Of a stretch of 34,823 nt of DNA, positions 10,518-19,184 are shown in pieces. The position numbers were made by a program, and so were the translations under genes. How positions within the stretch are numbered: the stretch's first letter is position 1; every line of letters starts with the position of its first letter. The notes beneath the pieces were generated by a model that was not told the DNA's origin, did not search any database, and worked only from the letters and a program-made list of their open reading frames with translations. The stretch comes from Chromobacterium amazonense (GTDB taxonomy: Bacteria > Pseudomonadota > Gammaproteobacteria > Burkholderiales > Chromobacteriaceae): NCBI RefSeq assembly GCF_001855565.1, contig NZ_MKCR01000020.1:1-34823 (forward strand), given 5' to 3'.

Positions 10518-11399
10518 ATGGTTGCACTGAGTGTGATTGGCGCGGGCCGGGTTGGGCGCAGCTTGGCCCGGTTGGCGCATTTGTCTGGCGCTTGCCGGGT
10601 GGTGGATGTGGCTGGGCGCAGTGAGGCCTCCTTGGCGATGGCGCGCGACTTCATCGGCGCGGGGCGGGTGGTGGCGGATTGGCGCGCGCTGGTGCCGGCT
10701 GATTTTTATTTGCTGGCGGTGCCGGATGCGGCCATTGCCGACTGCGCGCGCGCGTTGGCGAATACGGGCGCGGCGCCTGCCGGCAGCGTGGTGTTTCATG
10801 CCAGCGGCGCTTGCGAGGCTTCGCTGTTGGCGCCGCTGGCGGAGCGGGGGGTGTTGCTGGCCAGCCTGCACCCGGCATTTTCTTTTGCCGATCCTGAGCG
10901 GGCGGTGGCGGGTTTTGCCGGGACGCTGTGCGCCGTGGAGGGCGATGAGCTTGCCTGCGCCCGTTTGGAAGAGCTGGCGCGGCTGCTGGGCGGCCGGCCG
11001 TTCCGGCTGGCGCCGGGCGGCAAGGCGGCTTATCACGCCGGTTTGTCGGTGGCTTCCAATTATTTGGTGGCGTTGACGGCGATGGCGGAGGGCTTGGAGC
11101 GGCAGGCCGGGGTGCCGGCCGAGCTGCTTGGCGATCTACTAGGCGGCTTGATGCGGCAGACGCTGGGCAATGCGCTGGCCTTGGGGCCGTATCAGGCGCT
11201 GACCGGGCCTATCCTGCGCGGCGATGCCGAAACGGTGGCCAGCCATCTGGCGGTGCTGCCCGATGCGGCCGCGCAAGCGGCGTATCGGGCCATGGGGTTG
11301 CAGACGCTGGCGCTGGCCGGCGACCGGCTGGCCGAGCCGGCGCGCCAGCGTTTGCGCGCGCTGCTGGCGGGTTCGTCTAGCGCGGAGCGGGAATCTTGA
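10518..11399 (+). CDS. Rossmann-like and DUF2520 domain-containing protein
   Basis: This 293-residue cytoplasmic protein begins with a dinucleotide-binding Rossmann motif [19 protein letters not shown] (GxGxxG) and continues VVDVAGRS and [13 protein letters not shown]. The C-terminal half is a helical DUF2520 domain (HPAFSFADP, then [15 protein letters not shown]). The architecture resembles NADP-dependent oxidoreductases of the ketopantoate reductase / F420-like type; the substrate is unknown. The frame opens at 10485, but ATG 10518 follows GGGAA with proper spacing and starts directly at the Rossmann strand. It runs into pncB on the other strand: the last 23 bases (11377-11399) are shared, a tail-to-tail overlap. 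Confidence 0.85.
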   Translation: MVALSVIGAGRVGRSLARLAHLSGACRVVDVAGRSEASLAMARDFIGAGRVVADWRALVPADFYLLAVPDAAIADCARALANTGAAPAGSVVFHASGACEASLLAPLAERGVLLASLHPAFSFADPERAVAGFAGTLCAVEGDELACARLEELARLLGGRPFRLAPGGKAAYHAGLSVASNYLVALTAMAEGLERQAGVPAELLGDLLGGLMRQTLGNALALGPYQALTGPILRGDAETVASHLAVLPDAAAQAAYRAMGLQTLALAGDRLAEPARQRLRALLAGSSSAERES

Positions 11400-12585
11400 A
11401 GACCTGGCGCAGGTAGGCGAGAAAGGTTTCGTCGCTGCACATGATCTTGCCGGGGCTGTCGGACAGCTTGGCCACAGGCTGGCCGTTGCAGCTGACCAGC
11501 TTCAGCACGATCTGCAGCGGCTCCAGTCCCATATCGTTGGTGAAGTGGGTGCCGATGCCGAAACTGACCTGGATGTGCGGGCTGAAATGGCGGTGCAGTT
11601 GCAGCGCGCTGTCCACGGTCAGGCCGTCGCTGAAGGTCAGCATCTTGGTGGCTGGGTCGATGCGCAGCTTGCGGTAATGGGCGATGGCTTTGTCGCCCCA
11701 TATATAAGGATCGCCGCTGTCGTGGCGCAGGCCGTCGAACAGTTTGGCGAAGTAAAGATCGAAGTCGGCCAGGAAGGCGTCCATGCCGACCACGTCGGTC
11801 AGCGCGATGCCGAGGTCGCCGCGGTATTCCTGCACCCAGGATTCCAGCGCCGCTTTTTGGAAGTCGCGCAGCCGCACGCCCAGCGCCTGGAAGGCCTGGA
11901 AGAATTCATGCGCCATGGTGCCGATGGGCGTGATGCACAGTTTGCGCGCCAGATGCACATTGCTGGTGCCGCGGAAGATTTGCGGCAGCGCACGGTTCAA
12001 TCGCTCCACCACATGGGCTTGCCAATCGCGGCTGAAGCGGCGGCGAGTGCCGAAATCGGCGATCAGCAGCGGGAAGCGCTGGCTGGCGGCTTCTTCGCGC
12101 TGGAAGCGTTCCAGGGTGGCGATCTTGGCCTCCAGGCGGCGGCGGCCTTCCTCGAGCACGGCTTCGCTGCCTAGTGGGCGGAAATACAGCTCGTTGACGA
12201 TGGCCAGCACGAAGATCTCGAAGAACATCGCCTGCACCATCGGCCCCTTGATCAGGATGGCCAGCTGCTCGCCCTCCTCCGTCACGCTGATGAAGCGGCG
12301 TTGTAGATGGAACAATTCAAGGTAATCGACGAAATCGCTCTTGATGAAGCGCAGACCGCGCAGGTAAGCCAGCTCCTCCTGCTGGAAGCGCAGCTGGCAT
12401 AGCAGGTCCAGTTGTTCTTCCAGTTGGGCTTTCAGTAGCGACAGCGGCGTGCCCGGGTGGTTGCGGCAGCGAAACTCGTATTCGCCATGCGCGGCCGGGA
12501 ATTGGTGCAGCACCACCTGTAGCATGGTGAACTTGTACAGGTCGGTATCCAGCAGCGACTGGATGATGGGCTTGGTCTTGGGCAT
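11377..12585 (-). CDS. pncB: Nicotinate phosphoribosyltransferase
   Basis: This 402-residue enzyme converts nicotinate, PRPP and ATP to nicotinate mononucleotide in NAD salvage. Recognisable segments are the N-terminal [16 protein letters not shown], the motif [10 protein letters not shown] (position of the phosphorylated His in Salmonella PncB), [11 protein letters not shown] and [15 protein letters not shown]. The length is normal for bacterial PncB. GAAGAAG precedes the ATG. It is the last gene of the minus-strand operon maf - methyltransferase - pncB, with 12 bases after the previous stop. Its 3' end overlaps the convergent DUF2520 gene by 23 bases, with no terminator visible between them. 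Confidence 0.96.
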   Translation of the reverse strand: MPKTKPIIQSLLDTDLYKFTMLQVVLHQFPAAHGEYEFRCRNHPGTPLSLLKAQLEEQLDLLCQLRFQQEELAYLRGLRFIKSDFVDYLELFHLQRRFISVTEEGEQLAILIKGPMVQAMFFEIFVLAIVNELYFRPLGSEAVLEEGRRRLEAKIATLERFQREEAASQRFPLLIADFGTRRRFSRDWQAHVVERLNRALPQIFRGTSNVHLARKLCITPIGTMAHEFFQAFQALGVRLRDFQKAALESWVQEYRGDLGIALTDVVGMDAFLADFDLYFAKLFDGLRHDSGDPYIWGDKAIAHYRKLRIDPATKMLTFSDGLTVDSALQLHRHFSPHIQVSFGIGTHFTNDMGLEPLQIVLKLVSCNGQPVAKLSDSPGKIMCSDETFLAYLRQVFKIPAPR

Positions 12586-12597
12586 GGCGTCGCTTCT

Positions 12598-13302
12598 TCA
12601 GGCGGCGTGGATCACAAAAATGGCTGGGCGCTTGTGCAGGTCTGGCGCGTCCTTGGGCCAATCCTGCACGCGATGGCTGACGATGGTCTGCGTGGGCAGC
12701 GTCAGGTCGCAGGCTACCGCAAGCCGGGTGCCGGGCGCCAGTGTCTCGCGCAGCTGCGCCAGCAGCGCATTGTTGCGATAGGGGGTCTCGATGAAGAGCT
12801 GGGTCTCGTTGTGCTGGCGCGAGCGCTGCTCCAGCTCCTTCACCCGCTTGGCTTTTTCGGCGGCGTCCACCGGCAGATAGCCATGGAAGGCGAAGCATTG
12901 GCCGTTGGCGCCGCTGGCCATCAGCGCCAGCAGGATGGACGAGGGGCCGATCAGCGGCTCGACGCGGATGCCGTGGCGGTGCGCCAGCGCCACCAGTTGC
13001 GCGCCGGGGTCAGCCACGGCCGGGCAGCCGGCCTCGGAGATCAGGCCGACGTCATGGCCGGCCTTCAATGGGGCGAGCAGGGCAGCGACGTCGGCTTCCT
13101 TGGTATGCTCGTTCAGCGTGCTCATGGCCAGCTCGCGGATCGGCGCGGAGACGCCTAGCGCCTTCAGATGCTTGCGCGCGGTTTTTTCCGCCTCCACCAC
13201 GAAGTGGGTGATGTGGACGACTTTGGCGCGCTCGCCTTCCGGCAGCCAGGCGACGGTTTCATCGCCAAGCGGTGCGGGAATCAGGAATAGCGTGCCGCTC
13301 AT
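12598..13302 (-). CDS. SAM-dependent methyltransferase, tetrapyrrole-methylase superfamily (RsmI-like, short)
   Basis: This 234-residue protein has the tetrapyrrole-methylase fold of RsmI, the 16S rRNA C1402 ribose methyltransferase. Matching segments are GTLFLIPAPLGD (RsmI has LYIVATPIGN), DVGLISEAGCPAVADPGAQLV, EPLIGPSSILLALMASG and ETPYRNNALL. It is about 50 residues shorter than RsmI and lacks the C-terminal part. It is therefore better regarded as a paralogue of unknown substrate, with the true rsmI presumably elsewhere. Its start ATG overlaps the maf stop (ATGA, 13299-13302), indicating translational coupling, and pncB follows 12 bases later. Confidence 0.82.
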   Translation of the reverse strand: MSGTLFLIPAPLGDETVAWLPEGERAKVVHITHFVVEAEKTARKHLKALGVSAPIRELAMSTLNEHTKEADVAALLAPLKAGHDVGLISEAGCPAVADPGAQLVALAHRHGIRVEPLIGPSSILLALMASGANGQCFAFHGYLPVDAAEKAKRVKELEQRSRQHNETQLFIETPYRNNALLAQLRETLAPGTRLAVACDLTLPTQTIVSHRVQDWPKDAPDLHKRPAIFVIHAA

Positions 13303-13880
13303 TTCAGCACCTCCACGCCCTCATTGGCCAGCATGGTGATCAATTGGAACAGCGGCACGCCTATCAGCGCGTTGGGGTCGTCGGATTCCACCTTTTCCAG
13401 CAGCGCGCCGCCCAGGCCTTCGCTCTTGGCGCTGCCGGCGCAATGCAGGGCGTCCGGCTCGCGGCTCAGGTAATTGCGGATCTGCGCTTCGCTCAGCTGG
13501 CGCAGCGTGACGCGGGTGATGCCTACGCCTTCCTGCAGCCGACCGCTGTGGCTGTTGTACAACGCCAGCGCCGAGTGAAACACCACGGTGCGGCCGCTCA
13601 TCCACTTCAGCATTTCCACGCCGTTTTCGAAGCTGCCGGGCTTGCCGATCTGCTGGCCGTCCAGCAAGGCCACCTGGTCGGAGCCTATGATCAGCGCGTC
13701 CGGGTGCTTGCCCGCCAACGATTGCGCCTTGGTGCGGGCTAAGCGCACCGCCGTTTGCAGCGCGGTTTCGCCTGCCAGCGGCGTTTCGTCGCAGATGGGC
13801 GGTTCGGCTTGGAAAGGCAGGCCCAGGCGGGCGATGATTTCTTGGCGATAACGGGAGGTGGAAGCCAGTACGATGTGCAT
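13299..13880 (-). CDS. Maf-family nucleotide pyrophosphatase (7-methyl-GTP type, YceF)
   Basis: This 193-residue Maf-like protein hydrolyses non-canonical nucleotides and is thought to keep them out of nucleic acids. ILASTSRYRQEII is the Maf signature start. CDETPLAGE, the active-site segment IIGSDQVALLDG and HCAGSAKSEGLG align with E. coli YceF, the m7GTP-specific subgroup, rather than YhdE. Its place next to the divergent yceD-rpmF genes is the same as for yceF in E. coli, which supports the subgroup. An AGG lies about eight bases before the ATG. It heads an operon, overlapping the next gene by four bases. Confidence 0.93.
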   Translation of the reverse strand: MHIVLASTSRYRQEIIARLGLPFQAEPPICDETPLAGETALQTAVRLARTKAQSLAGKHPDALIIGSDQVALLDGQQIGKPGSFENGVEMLKWMSGRTVVFHSALALYNSHSGRLQEGVGITRVTLRQLSEAQIRNYLSREPDALHCAGSAKSEGLGGALLEKVESDDPNALIGVPLFQLITMLANEGVEVLK

Positions 13881-13959
13881 GTTTCGAGCCTGGTGGCGGC
13901 AGGGCGCAGCGCCGTTGCCGCGGCGCGGACGACGGCGGTTTGCGCCTGCCTTGTTTCTT

Positions 13960-13989
13960 TTGACAAATCAGGGGAATGGATTGTACCAT
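13960..13989 (+). promoter_or_regulatory. Promoter of the yceD-rpmF-fab operon
   Basis: A perfect -35 TTGACA (13960-13965) and a -10 TACCAT (13984-13989) are 18 bases apart in the maf/yceD divergent gap. Initiation would fall near 13996, only about three bases before the yceD ATG, suggesting a leaderless or nearly leaderless message. Confidence 0.6.
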
Positions 13990-13998
13990 GCGGAGTTT

Positions 13999-14502
13999 AT
14001 GTCTAAACCGATTTTGATTGATCCGCTCAAGTTCGCCCGGGAGGGGCGCTCGCTGTCCGGCGCATTGCCGGTTGGCGGGCTGGACGAGCGCGTTCATGGC
14101 GACCTGTCGGACACCTCTGGCGAGGTGTCCTACCAGCTCGACGGCTTTCGCGACGAGTTGCAGCGCCTCGCTCTGCGCATCCGCCTGACGGCGGGGCTGC
14201 AAGTCACCTGCCAGCGTTGCCTGGATGGCATGCCGTTCTGCCTGGACACCGATTCGGTGCTCACGCTGTTCGCCAGCCAGGAAAAGCTGGATGAGGCCTG
14301 CGAGCAGGACGAGGAACTGGACGCCATTCTCGCCGAACCCGAACTGGACGTGATTGCGCTGATCGAAGACGAAATCATCATGGGCTTGCCGCATTCGCCG
14401 AAACACGACGAATGCAGCAGGGATACTCTCTCGCTCGCCAAGGCTGACAAGCCCAACCCGTTTGCGGTGCTGGCGGCGCTTAAGAGACCCAAGTCCGAGT
14501 AA
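13999..14502 (+). CDS. yceD: DUF177 protein YceD (23S rRNA accumulation / L32-linked)
   Basis: This 167-residue protein is of the YceD/DUF177 family, which is nearly always encoded just before rpmF and is linked to 23S rRNA accumulation in E. coli and plants. The features seen are PILIDPLKFAREGRSL at the start, the Cys pair CQRCLDGMP (residues near 73-76), an acidic central stretch, and LPHSPKHDEC near the C-terminus. The start ATG 13999 follows CGGAG by only three bases, which is tight. The promoter position suggests the message may begin at the ATG. A longer upstream frame has no family support. rpmF follows after 45 bases. Confidence 0.92.
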   Translation: MSKPILIDPLKFAREGRSLSGALPVGGLDERVHGDLSDTSGEVSYQLDGFRDELQRLALRIRLTAGLQVTCQRCLDGMPFCLDTDSVLTLFASQEKLDEACEQDEELDAILAEPELDVIALIEDEIIMGLPHSPKHDECSRDTLSLAKADKPNPFAVLAALKRPKSE

Positions 14503-14547
14503 CCCTGATTCGCATTAGAATCTACTTGAATTTCTTAGGAGTCGACC

Positions 14548-14727
14548 ATGGCTGTTCAACAGAACAAAAAGTCCCCGTCCAAGCGCGGCATGCATCGTGC
14601 ACACGATTTTCTGACCGCTCCGGCCCTGGCAGTTGAAGCCAGCACCGGCGAAGCCCACCTGCGCCACCACATCAGCCCGAACGGCTTTTACCGTGGCCGC
14701 AAGGTTGTGAAGACCAAGGGCGAGTAA
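14548..14727 (+). CDS. rpmF: 50S ribosomal protein L32
   Basis: This 59-residue basic protein reads [20 protein letters not shown] and ends [14 protein letters not shown], the standard L32 sequence; it is a structural protein of the large ribosomal subunit. AGGAG (14537-14541) lies six bases before the ATG, a strong ribosome-binding site. The zinc-binding cysteines found in some L32 proteins are absent ([12 protein letters not shown]), so this is the zinc-free form. It is located between yceD and plsX as in most proteobacteria, so ribosome and membrane-lipid genes are co-transcribed. Confidence 0.98.
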
Positions 14728-14784
14728 TCTCCCCGTCCTCACTTCCTTTCCTTTTTTGGTAGGCACTTTATACCGCACTCGTTG

Positions 14785-15822
14785 ATGACTATCACCGTCG
14801 CGGTTGATGCTATGGGCGGTGACGTTGGCCTCAAGGTTACCGTCCCGGCATCGATCCAATTCCTGCAAGACCACCCCGACACCCATCTGATTCTCGTAGG
14901 CGACCAGCCAGCCCTTGAGGCGGAACTGTCCCTGCATGCGGGCGCCGTGCGTGAGCGCATCCTCATCCAGCATGCCACCCAGGTGGTGGGCATGGACGAG
15001 GCACCTCAGCTCGCCCTCAAGAATAAAAAAGATTCGTCGATGCGGGTGGCGATCAATCTGGTCAAGGAAGGCAAGGCGCAGGCCGCCGTCTCCGCCGGCA
15101 ATACCGGCGCGCTGATGGCCACCGCGCGTTTCGTCCTCAAGACCATTCCGGGCATCGACCGTCCCGCCATCGCCAAGCTGCTGCCCAATGTCAAGGGCAC
15201 TTCCTGCGTGCTGGATCTGGGCGCCAACGTCGATTGCACCCCAGAACAACTGTTGCAGTTCGGCATCATGGGTTCCGAACTGATGGCCTGCCTGCAAGGC
15301 AAGACCAACCCCAGCGTCGGCCTGCTGAATATCGGCAGCGAGGACATCAAGGGCAACGACAACATCAAGAAGACTGCCGAACTGCTGCGCCAGTCGGAGC
15401 TGAATTTCTACGGCAACGTGGAAGGCGACGACATCTGCAAGGGCACGGTGGATGTGGTAGTCTGCGACGGTTTCACCGGCAATGTGGCGCTCAAGACAGC
15501 TGAGGGGCTGGCGCACATGTTCGCCGTATTCCTGAAGGAAGAGTTCGGCCGCAGCTGGTGGACGCGTCTGTGCGCGCTGGCCGCGCTGCCGGTGCTGGCG
15601 CTCTTCAAGAAGCGCATCGATCCGCGCCGCTACAACGGGGCCAGCTTGCTGGGCCTGCGCGGCATCGTGGTGAAAAGCCACGGCGGCGCCGATGTCACAG
15701 GATTCCGTTACGCGTTGGCGCAGGCATGCGAGGAGGCCGGCTCCGACGTGATTGGTCACATCGCCGAACGGGTTGCTAAACAATTAGACAACCTCAAGCA
15801 ATCCGAGGCAGAAGCGAACTGA
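14785..15822 (+). CDS. plsX: Phosphate acyltransferase PlsX
   Basis: This 345-residue peripheral membrane enzyme converts acyl-ACP to acyl-phosphate for PlsY in phosphatidic acid synthesis. Characteristic segments are [10 protein letters not shown] at the N-terminus, [50 protein letters not shown] and [19 protein letters not shown] use ATG 14785; a TTG at 14782 is immediately upstream. No proper Shine-Dalgarno is visible. The 57-base gap after rpmF is instead pyrimidine-rich, so initiation may depend on ribosomal protein S1 or on coupling. fabH starts five bases after its stop. Confidence 0.97.
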   Translation: MTITVAVDAMGGDVGLKVTVPASIQFLQDHPDTHLILVGDQPALEAELSLHAGAVRERILIQHATQVVGMDEAPQLALKNKKDSSMRVAINLVKEGKAQAAVSAGNTGALMATARFVLKTIPGIDRPAIAKLLPNVKGTSCVLDLGANVDCTPEQLLQFGIMGSELMACLQGKTNPSVGLLNIGSEDIKGNDNIKKTAELLRQSELNFYGNVEGDDICKGTVDVVVCDGFTGNVALKTAEGLAHMFAVFLKEEFGRSWWTRLCALAALPVLALFKKRIDPRRYNGASLLGLRGIVVKSHGGADVTGFRYALAQACEEAGSDVIGHIAERVAKQLDNLKQSEAEAN

Positions 15823-15827
15823 CATAC

Positions 15828-16787
15828 ATGGGCTATTCCCGCATTCTCGGCACCGGCAGCTACCTGCCGTCCCAGGTGCTCACCAATGCGCAATTGGCCG
15901 AACGCGTGGAGACCAGCGACGAGTGGATCGTCACTCGCACTGGCATCCGCGCGCGCCATATTGCTGACGAGCAGCACAAGACCAGCGACCTCGCCTTGAG
16001 GGCGGCCGAAGCCGCCATCGCCAGCGCTGGCATAGACAAGGACGAGATCGACCTGATCATCGTCGCCACCACCACCCCGGACATGATCTTTCCCAGCACC
16101 GCCTGCATTCTGCAGGAAAAGCTGGGTCTGCCCGGCGTGCCTGCGTTTGACGTGCAGGCCGTCTGTGCCGGCTTCATCTATGCGCTGAACACCGCCAACG
16201 CCTATATCAAGAGCGGCATGGCGAAGAAGGCGCTGGTGGTGGGGGCGGAGATCATGTCGCGCGTGCTGGATTGGGATGACCGCCGCACCTGCGTATTGTT
16301 CGGCGACGGCGCCGGCGCAGTCGTGCTGGGCGCATCCGACGAGCCGGGTATCCTGCATGCCAAGCTGGCGGCCGATGGCCGTTACCAGGGCTTGCTGAAT
16401 ACGCCGGCGCAGATTTCCGGCGGCAAGATCCAGGGCATGCCGTATCTGCACATGGACGGTCCGGCGGTATTCAAATTCGCCGTCAAGTCCTTGTCGGAGA
16501 TCGCCATGTCCACGCTGGCCGAGGCCGGCGTGGAGAAATCCGCCGTCGATTGGCTGGTGCCGCACCAGGCCAATCTGCGCATCATCGAATCCACTGCCAA
16601 ACACCTGGGTTTGTCCATGGACAAGGTCATCGTCACCTTGCCGGAGCAGGGCAATACCTCGGCGGCCTCCATCCCGCTGGCGCTGGACGTCGCCGTGCGC
16701 GATGGCCGCATCCAGCGCGGGCAGACTGTGCTGCTGGAGGGGATAGGCGGCGGTTTCGCCTGGGGCGCCGCGCTGCTGATCTTTTGA
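15828..16787 (+). CDS. fabH: 3-oxoacyl-ACP synthase III (KAS III)
   Basis: This 319-residue condensing enzyme starts fatty-acid synthesis by joining acetyl-CoA to malonyl-ACP. The catalytic triad is visible: Cys113 in [12 protein letters not shown], His in [11 protein letters not shown], and Asn in [11 protein letters not shown]. The C-terminal [11 protein letters not shown] is the usual family end. The ATG at 15828 is five bases after the plsX stop, with only a poor Shine-Dalgarno, so translation is probably coupled. An unusual 128-base gap with a nested inverted repeat separates it from fabD. Confidence 0.98.
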   Translation: MGYSRILGTGSYLPSQVLTNAQLAERVETSDEWIVTRTGIRARHIADEQHKTSDLALRAAEAAIASAGIDKDEIDLIIVATTTPDMIFPSTACILQEKLGLPGVPAFDVQAVCAGFIYALNTANAYIKSGMAKKALVVGAEIMSRVLDWDDRRTCVLFGDGAGAVVLGASDEPGILHAKLAADGRYQGLLNTPAQISGGKIQGMPYLHMDGPAVFKFAVKSLSEIAMSTLAEAGVEKSAVDWLVPHQANLRIIESTAKHLGLSMDKVIVTLPEQGNTSAASIPLALDVAVRDGRIQRGQTVLLEGIGGGFAWGAALLIF

Positions 16788-16792
16788 TAAGC

Positions 16793-16888
16793 GGATGACG
16801 CGAAAAACGCATTTCGCTGCCGATTCGCCGATTATCAGCGGTTTTTTTGATCGGCGGGCTTGGCAGCGAGGGGCGTCTTGCGTCATCC
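16793..16888. repeat. Nested inverted repeat between fabH and fabD
   Basis: Three concentric arm pairs fold this 96-base segment on itself. They are GGATGACGC (16793-16801) with GCGTCATCC (16880-16888), TCGCTGCC (16814-16821) with GGCAGCGA (16862-16869), and CGCCGAT (16826-16832) with ATCGGCG (16850-16856). Inside it, CGCTG (16815-16819) can instead pair with CAGCG (16836-16840) just before seven T's, a terminator-like shape. It may control fabD expression or be a remnant of a small repeat element. Confidence 0.65.
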
Positions 16889-16915
16889 TTTGCGTCGAAT
16901 TCAGTGGAGTCGACA

Positions 16916-17845
16916 ATGACTTTTGCATTTCTGTTTCCCGGTCAAGGCTCGCAAAGCCTGAAAATGATGGATGGCTTCGCCGATCTGCCGGTCGTGCAGC
17001 ATACCTTCGAAGAGGCTTCCGACGCGTTGTCGGTGGATTTGTGGGCCATGTTGCAGGCCGATAGCGCCGATGCCATCAACGCCACCGTCAATACCCAGCC
17101 CATCATGCTGGCCGCCGGTTACGCCACGTATCTGGCGTGGCAGGAGCTGAACGGCAAGCAGCCGGCGGTAGTCGCCGGCCACAGCCTGGGCGAGTACACC
17201 GCCCTGGTGGCCTCTGGCGCGCTGCCGTTCGCCGAAGCCATCAAGCTGGTGCGCCTGCGCGCGGAAGCGATGCAGGCCGCCGTGCCGGCAGGCACCGGCG
17301 CCATGGCCGCCATCCTGAACCTGTCCGACGACGACATCCGCGCCGCTTGCGCGGAGGCGGCGCAGGGCGAGGTGGTGGAGCCGGTCAACTTCAACTCGCC
17401 GGGCCAGGTGGTGATCGCCGGCCACAAGGCCGCGGTGGAGCGGGCGATGGAAGCATGCAAGGCCAAGGGCGCCAAGCGCGCGCTGCCGCTGCCGGTTTCC
17501 GTGCCGTCGCACTGCTCGCTGATGCGCCCGGCCGCCGAACGCCTGGCCGAGGCGCTGCGCGAGGTGAACCTGAACGTGCCGGCCATTCCGGTACTGCACA
17601 ATGCCGATGTGGCCAGCTACAGCGATCCGGCGCAAATCCGCGACGCGCTGACTCGTCAGCTGTACATGCCGGTTCGTTGGACCGAAACCATCCAGAAGCT
17701 GGCCGGCGACGGCATCCTGCTGATGGCGGAATGCGGTCCCGGCAAGGTGCTGGCGGGCCTGGCCAAGCGCATCGACGGCAACGTCAAGTGCCTGGCCTTG
17801 ACTGATCGCGCCTCGCTGGAAGCCGCCAGCGCCGAGCTGGCCTGA
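16916..17845 (+). CDS. fabD: Malonyl-CoA:ACP transacylase
   Basis: This 309-residue enzyme transfers malonyl from CoA to the phosphopantetheine arm of AcpP. It begins TFAFLFPGQGSQSLKMM; the nucleophile is Ser90 in AGHSLGEYTALV, and the catalytic His is in VPSHCSLM. QPIMLAAGY and ECGPGKVLAGL are also typical. The frame is open from 16847, but the ATG at 16916 follows GGAG with good spacing and gives the normal N-terminus. It belongs to the fab operon; fabG follows after 87 bases with its own strong ribosome-binding site. Confidence 0.97.
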   Translation: MTFAFLFPGQGSQSLKMMDGFADLPVVQHTFEEASDALSVDLWAMLQADSADAINATVNTQPIMLAAGYATYLAWQELNGKQPAVVAGHSLGEYTALVASGALPFAEAIKLVRLRAEAMQAAVPAGTGAMAAILNLSDDDIRAACAEAAQGEVVEPVNFNSPGQVVIAGHKAAVERAMEACKAKGAKRALPLPVSVPSHCSLMRPAAERLAEALREVNLNVPAIPVLHNADVASYSDPAQIRDALTRQLYMPVRWTETIQKLAGDGILLMAECGPGKVLAGLAKRIDGNVKCLALTDRASLEAASAELA

Positions 17846-17932
17846 GCACCCATTGACAGCGGGTTGGCCGGTGGCCGGCCTGCGGCGATCCGTCCTGCAT
17901 GGGGCGGACGCCGACCATAAGGAGACATATTG

Positions 17933-18670
17933 ATGAGTCTGCAGGGCAAAGTAGCGCTGGTGACCGGCGCGTCCCGCGGCATTGGCGCGGCCATCGCCGA
18001 CGCCTTGGCCGCCGAAGGCGCGATCGTCATCGGCACCGCTACGTCGGAATCCGGCGCGGCGGCGATCCATGAGCGTCTGTCCGGCAAGGGCGGCGCCGGC
18101 CGCGTGCTGAACGTGACCGAGGCGGGCGCAGTCGAGGCGCTGGTGGAGGCGGTGGAGAAGGAATTCGGCGCCGTCGCCGTGCTGGTCAACAATGCCGGCA
18201 TCACCCGCGACAATCTGTTGATGCGGATGAAAGAAGACGATTGGGACGCCATCATGGACACCAATCTGAAGTCGGTGTTCAAGACGTCCAAGGCGGTGAT
18301 GCGCGGCATGATGAAGGCCCGCACGGGCCGCATCATCAACATCGCCTCCGTGGTGGGCGCGATGGGCAACGCCGGCCAAGCCAACTACGCCGCCGCCAAG
18401 GCGGGCATCATGGGCTTCACCAAGTCCATGGCGCGCGAGGTGGGCAGCCGCAACATCACCGTCAACTGTGTCGCGCCGGGCTTCATCGACACCGACATGA
18501 CCCGCGCGCTGCCGGAAGCGCAGCGCGAGGCGCTGGTGGGCCAGATCGCCCTGGGCCGTCTGGGCGACGCCAAGGATATCGCCGATGCCGTTGTATTTTT
18601 GGCGTCGGATCGGGCCGCGTACATCACGGGTCAGACATTGCATGTAAACGGTGGCATGCTGATGCCATAA
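17933..18670 (+). CDS. fabG: 3-oxoacyl-ACP reductase
   Basis: This 245-residue NADPH-dependent short-chain dehydrogenase reduces beta-ketoacyl-ACP. It has the TGASRGIG cofactor loop, the NNAG motif (VLVNNAGITRDNLLMRM), and the catalytic Ser-Tyr-Lys set in IASVVGAMGNAGQANYAAAKAG (Tyr152, Lys156). The C-terminal VNGGMLMP is the standard ending. AAGGAG (17919-17924) lies eight bases before ATG 17933; a TTG directly upstream (17930) is not preferred. Confidence 0.98.
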   Translation: MSLQGKVALVTGASRGIGAAIADALAAEGAIVIGTATSESGAAAIHERLSGKGGAGRVLNVTEAGAVEALVEAVEKEFGAVAVLVNNAGITRDNLLMRMKEDDWDAIMDTNLKSVFKTSKAVMRGMMKARTGRIINIASVVGAMGNAGQANYAAAKAGIMGFTKSMAREVGSRNITVNCVAPGFIDTDMTRALPEAQREALVGQIALGRLGDAKDIADAVVFLASDRAAYITGQTLHVNGGMLMP

Positions 18671-18779
18671 ACTGGTCCGGCTAACGCCTGGATGAGATTT
18701 AGGTAGGCTGCTCTAATTTTTTTTTGTAGAATACCGGGGTTTTGTGATCCCGAATCAGAAAGGTCAAGGGTTTAAACAA

Positions 18780-19019
18780 ATGGAAAACATCGAAGCGCGC
18801 GTTAAGAAGATCGTCGCCGAACAACTGGGCGTGAACGAAGCCGAAGTGAAGACCGAGTCCTCCTTCGTAGACGATCTGGGCGCCGACTCGCTCGACACCG
18901 TTGAGCTGGTAATGGCTCTGGAAGAAGAGTTCGAGTGCGAAATTCCGGACGAAGAGGCCGAGAAGATCACGACCGTTCAGCAAGCCATCGACTTCGTCAC
19001 CGCTCATCTGAACAAATAA
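18780..19019 (+). CDS. acpP: Acyl carrier protein
   Basis: This 79-residue acidic protein carries growing acyl chains on a 4'-phosphopantetheine attached to Ser37, in the invariant context [16 protein letters not shown]. The rest ([36 protein letters not shown]) is the standard four-helix AcpP. The start follows AAGGG by nine bases. Upstream there is a possible separate promoter (TAGAAT at 18727-18732) after a run of T, in line with the extra expression that acpP needs. A terminator-like hairpin follows the gene. Confidence 0.98.
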   Translation: MENIEARVKKIVAEQLGVNEAEVKTESSFVDDLGADSLDTVELVMALEEEFECEIPDEEAEKITTVQQAIDFVTAHLNK

Positions 19020-19039
19020 TCCCTTTCTTCGGGACCAGG

Positions 19040-19086
19040 ACCTCTGCCCGGTGCTGCTTCGGCTCGCCCGCAGAGGTTCTTTTGTT
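19040..19086 (+). terminator. Terminator or attenuator between acpP and fabF
   Basis: ACCTCTGC (19040-19047) pairs with GCAGAGGT (19070-19077). The loop contains a small CTTCGG hairpin, and TTCTTTTGTT follows. Partial termination here would make acpP message more abundant than fabF message. Confidence 0.65.
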
Positions 19087-19184
19087 ATGAGGATTCCAAA
19101 CGTGCGTTTGAATTGCGCGCTTGCGCAATCGACTCGCTTGGTTTCAACGGGAGACTGCCCTCCCATCTCTCACGGAGATTCTTC

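Noticed and set aside
10410-11036. 208-codon minus-strand frame upstream of the candidate small RNA
   Set aside because: It would give the terminator at 10221-10250 a gene to serve, but it is antisense to the DUF2520 gene's Rossmann domain and looks like a reverse-frame shadow.
16901-18643. 580-codon open frame on the minus strand across fabD and fabG
   Set aside because: Shadow of two unmistakable fab genes; Arg/His/Gly-rich with no family motif.
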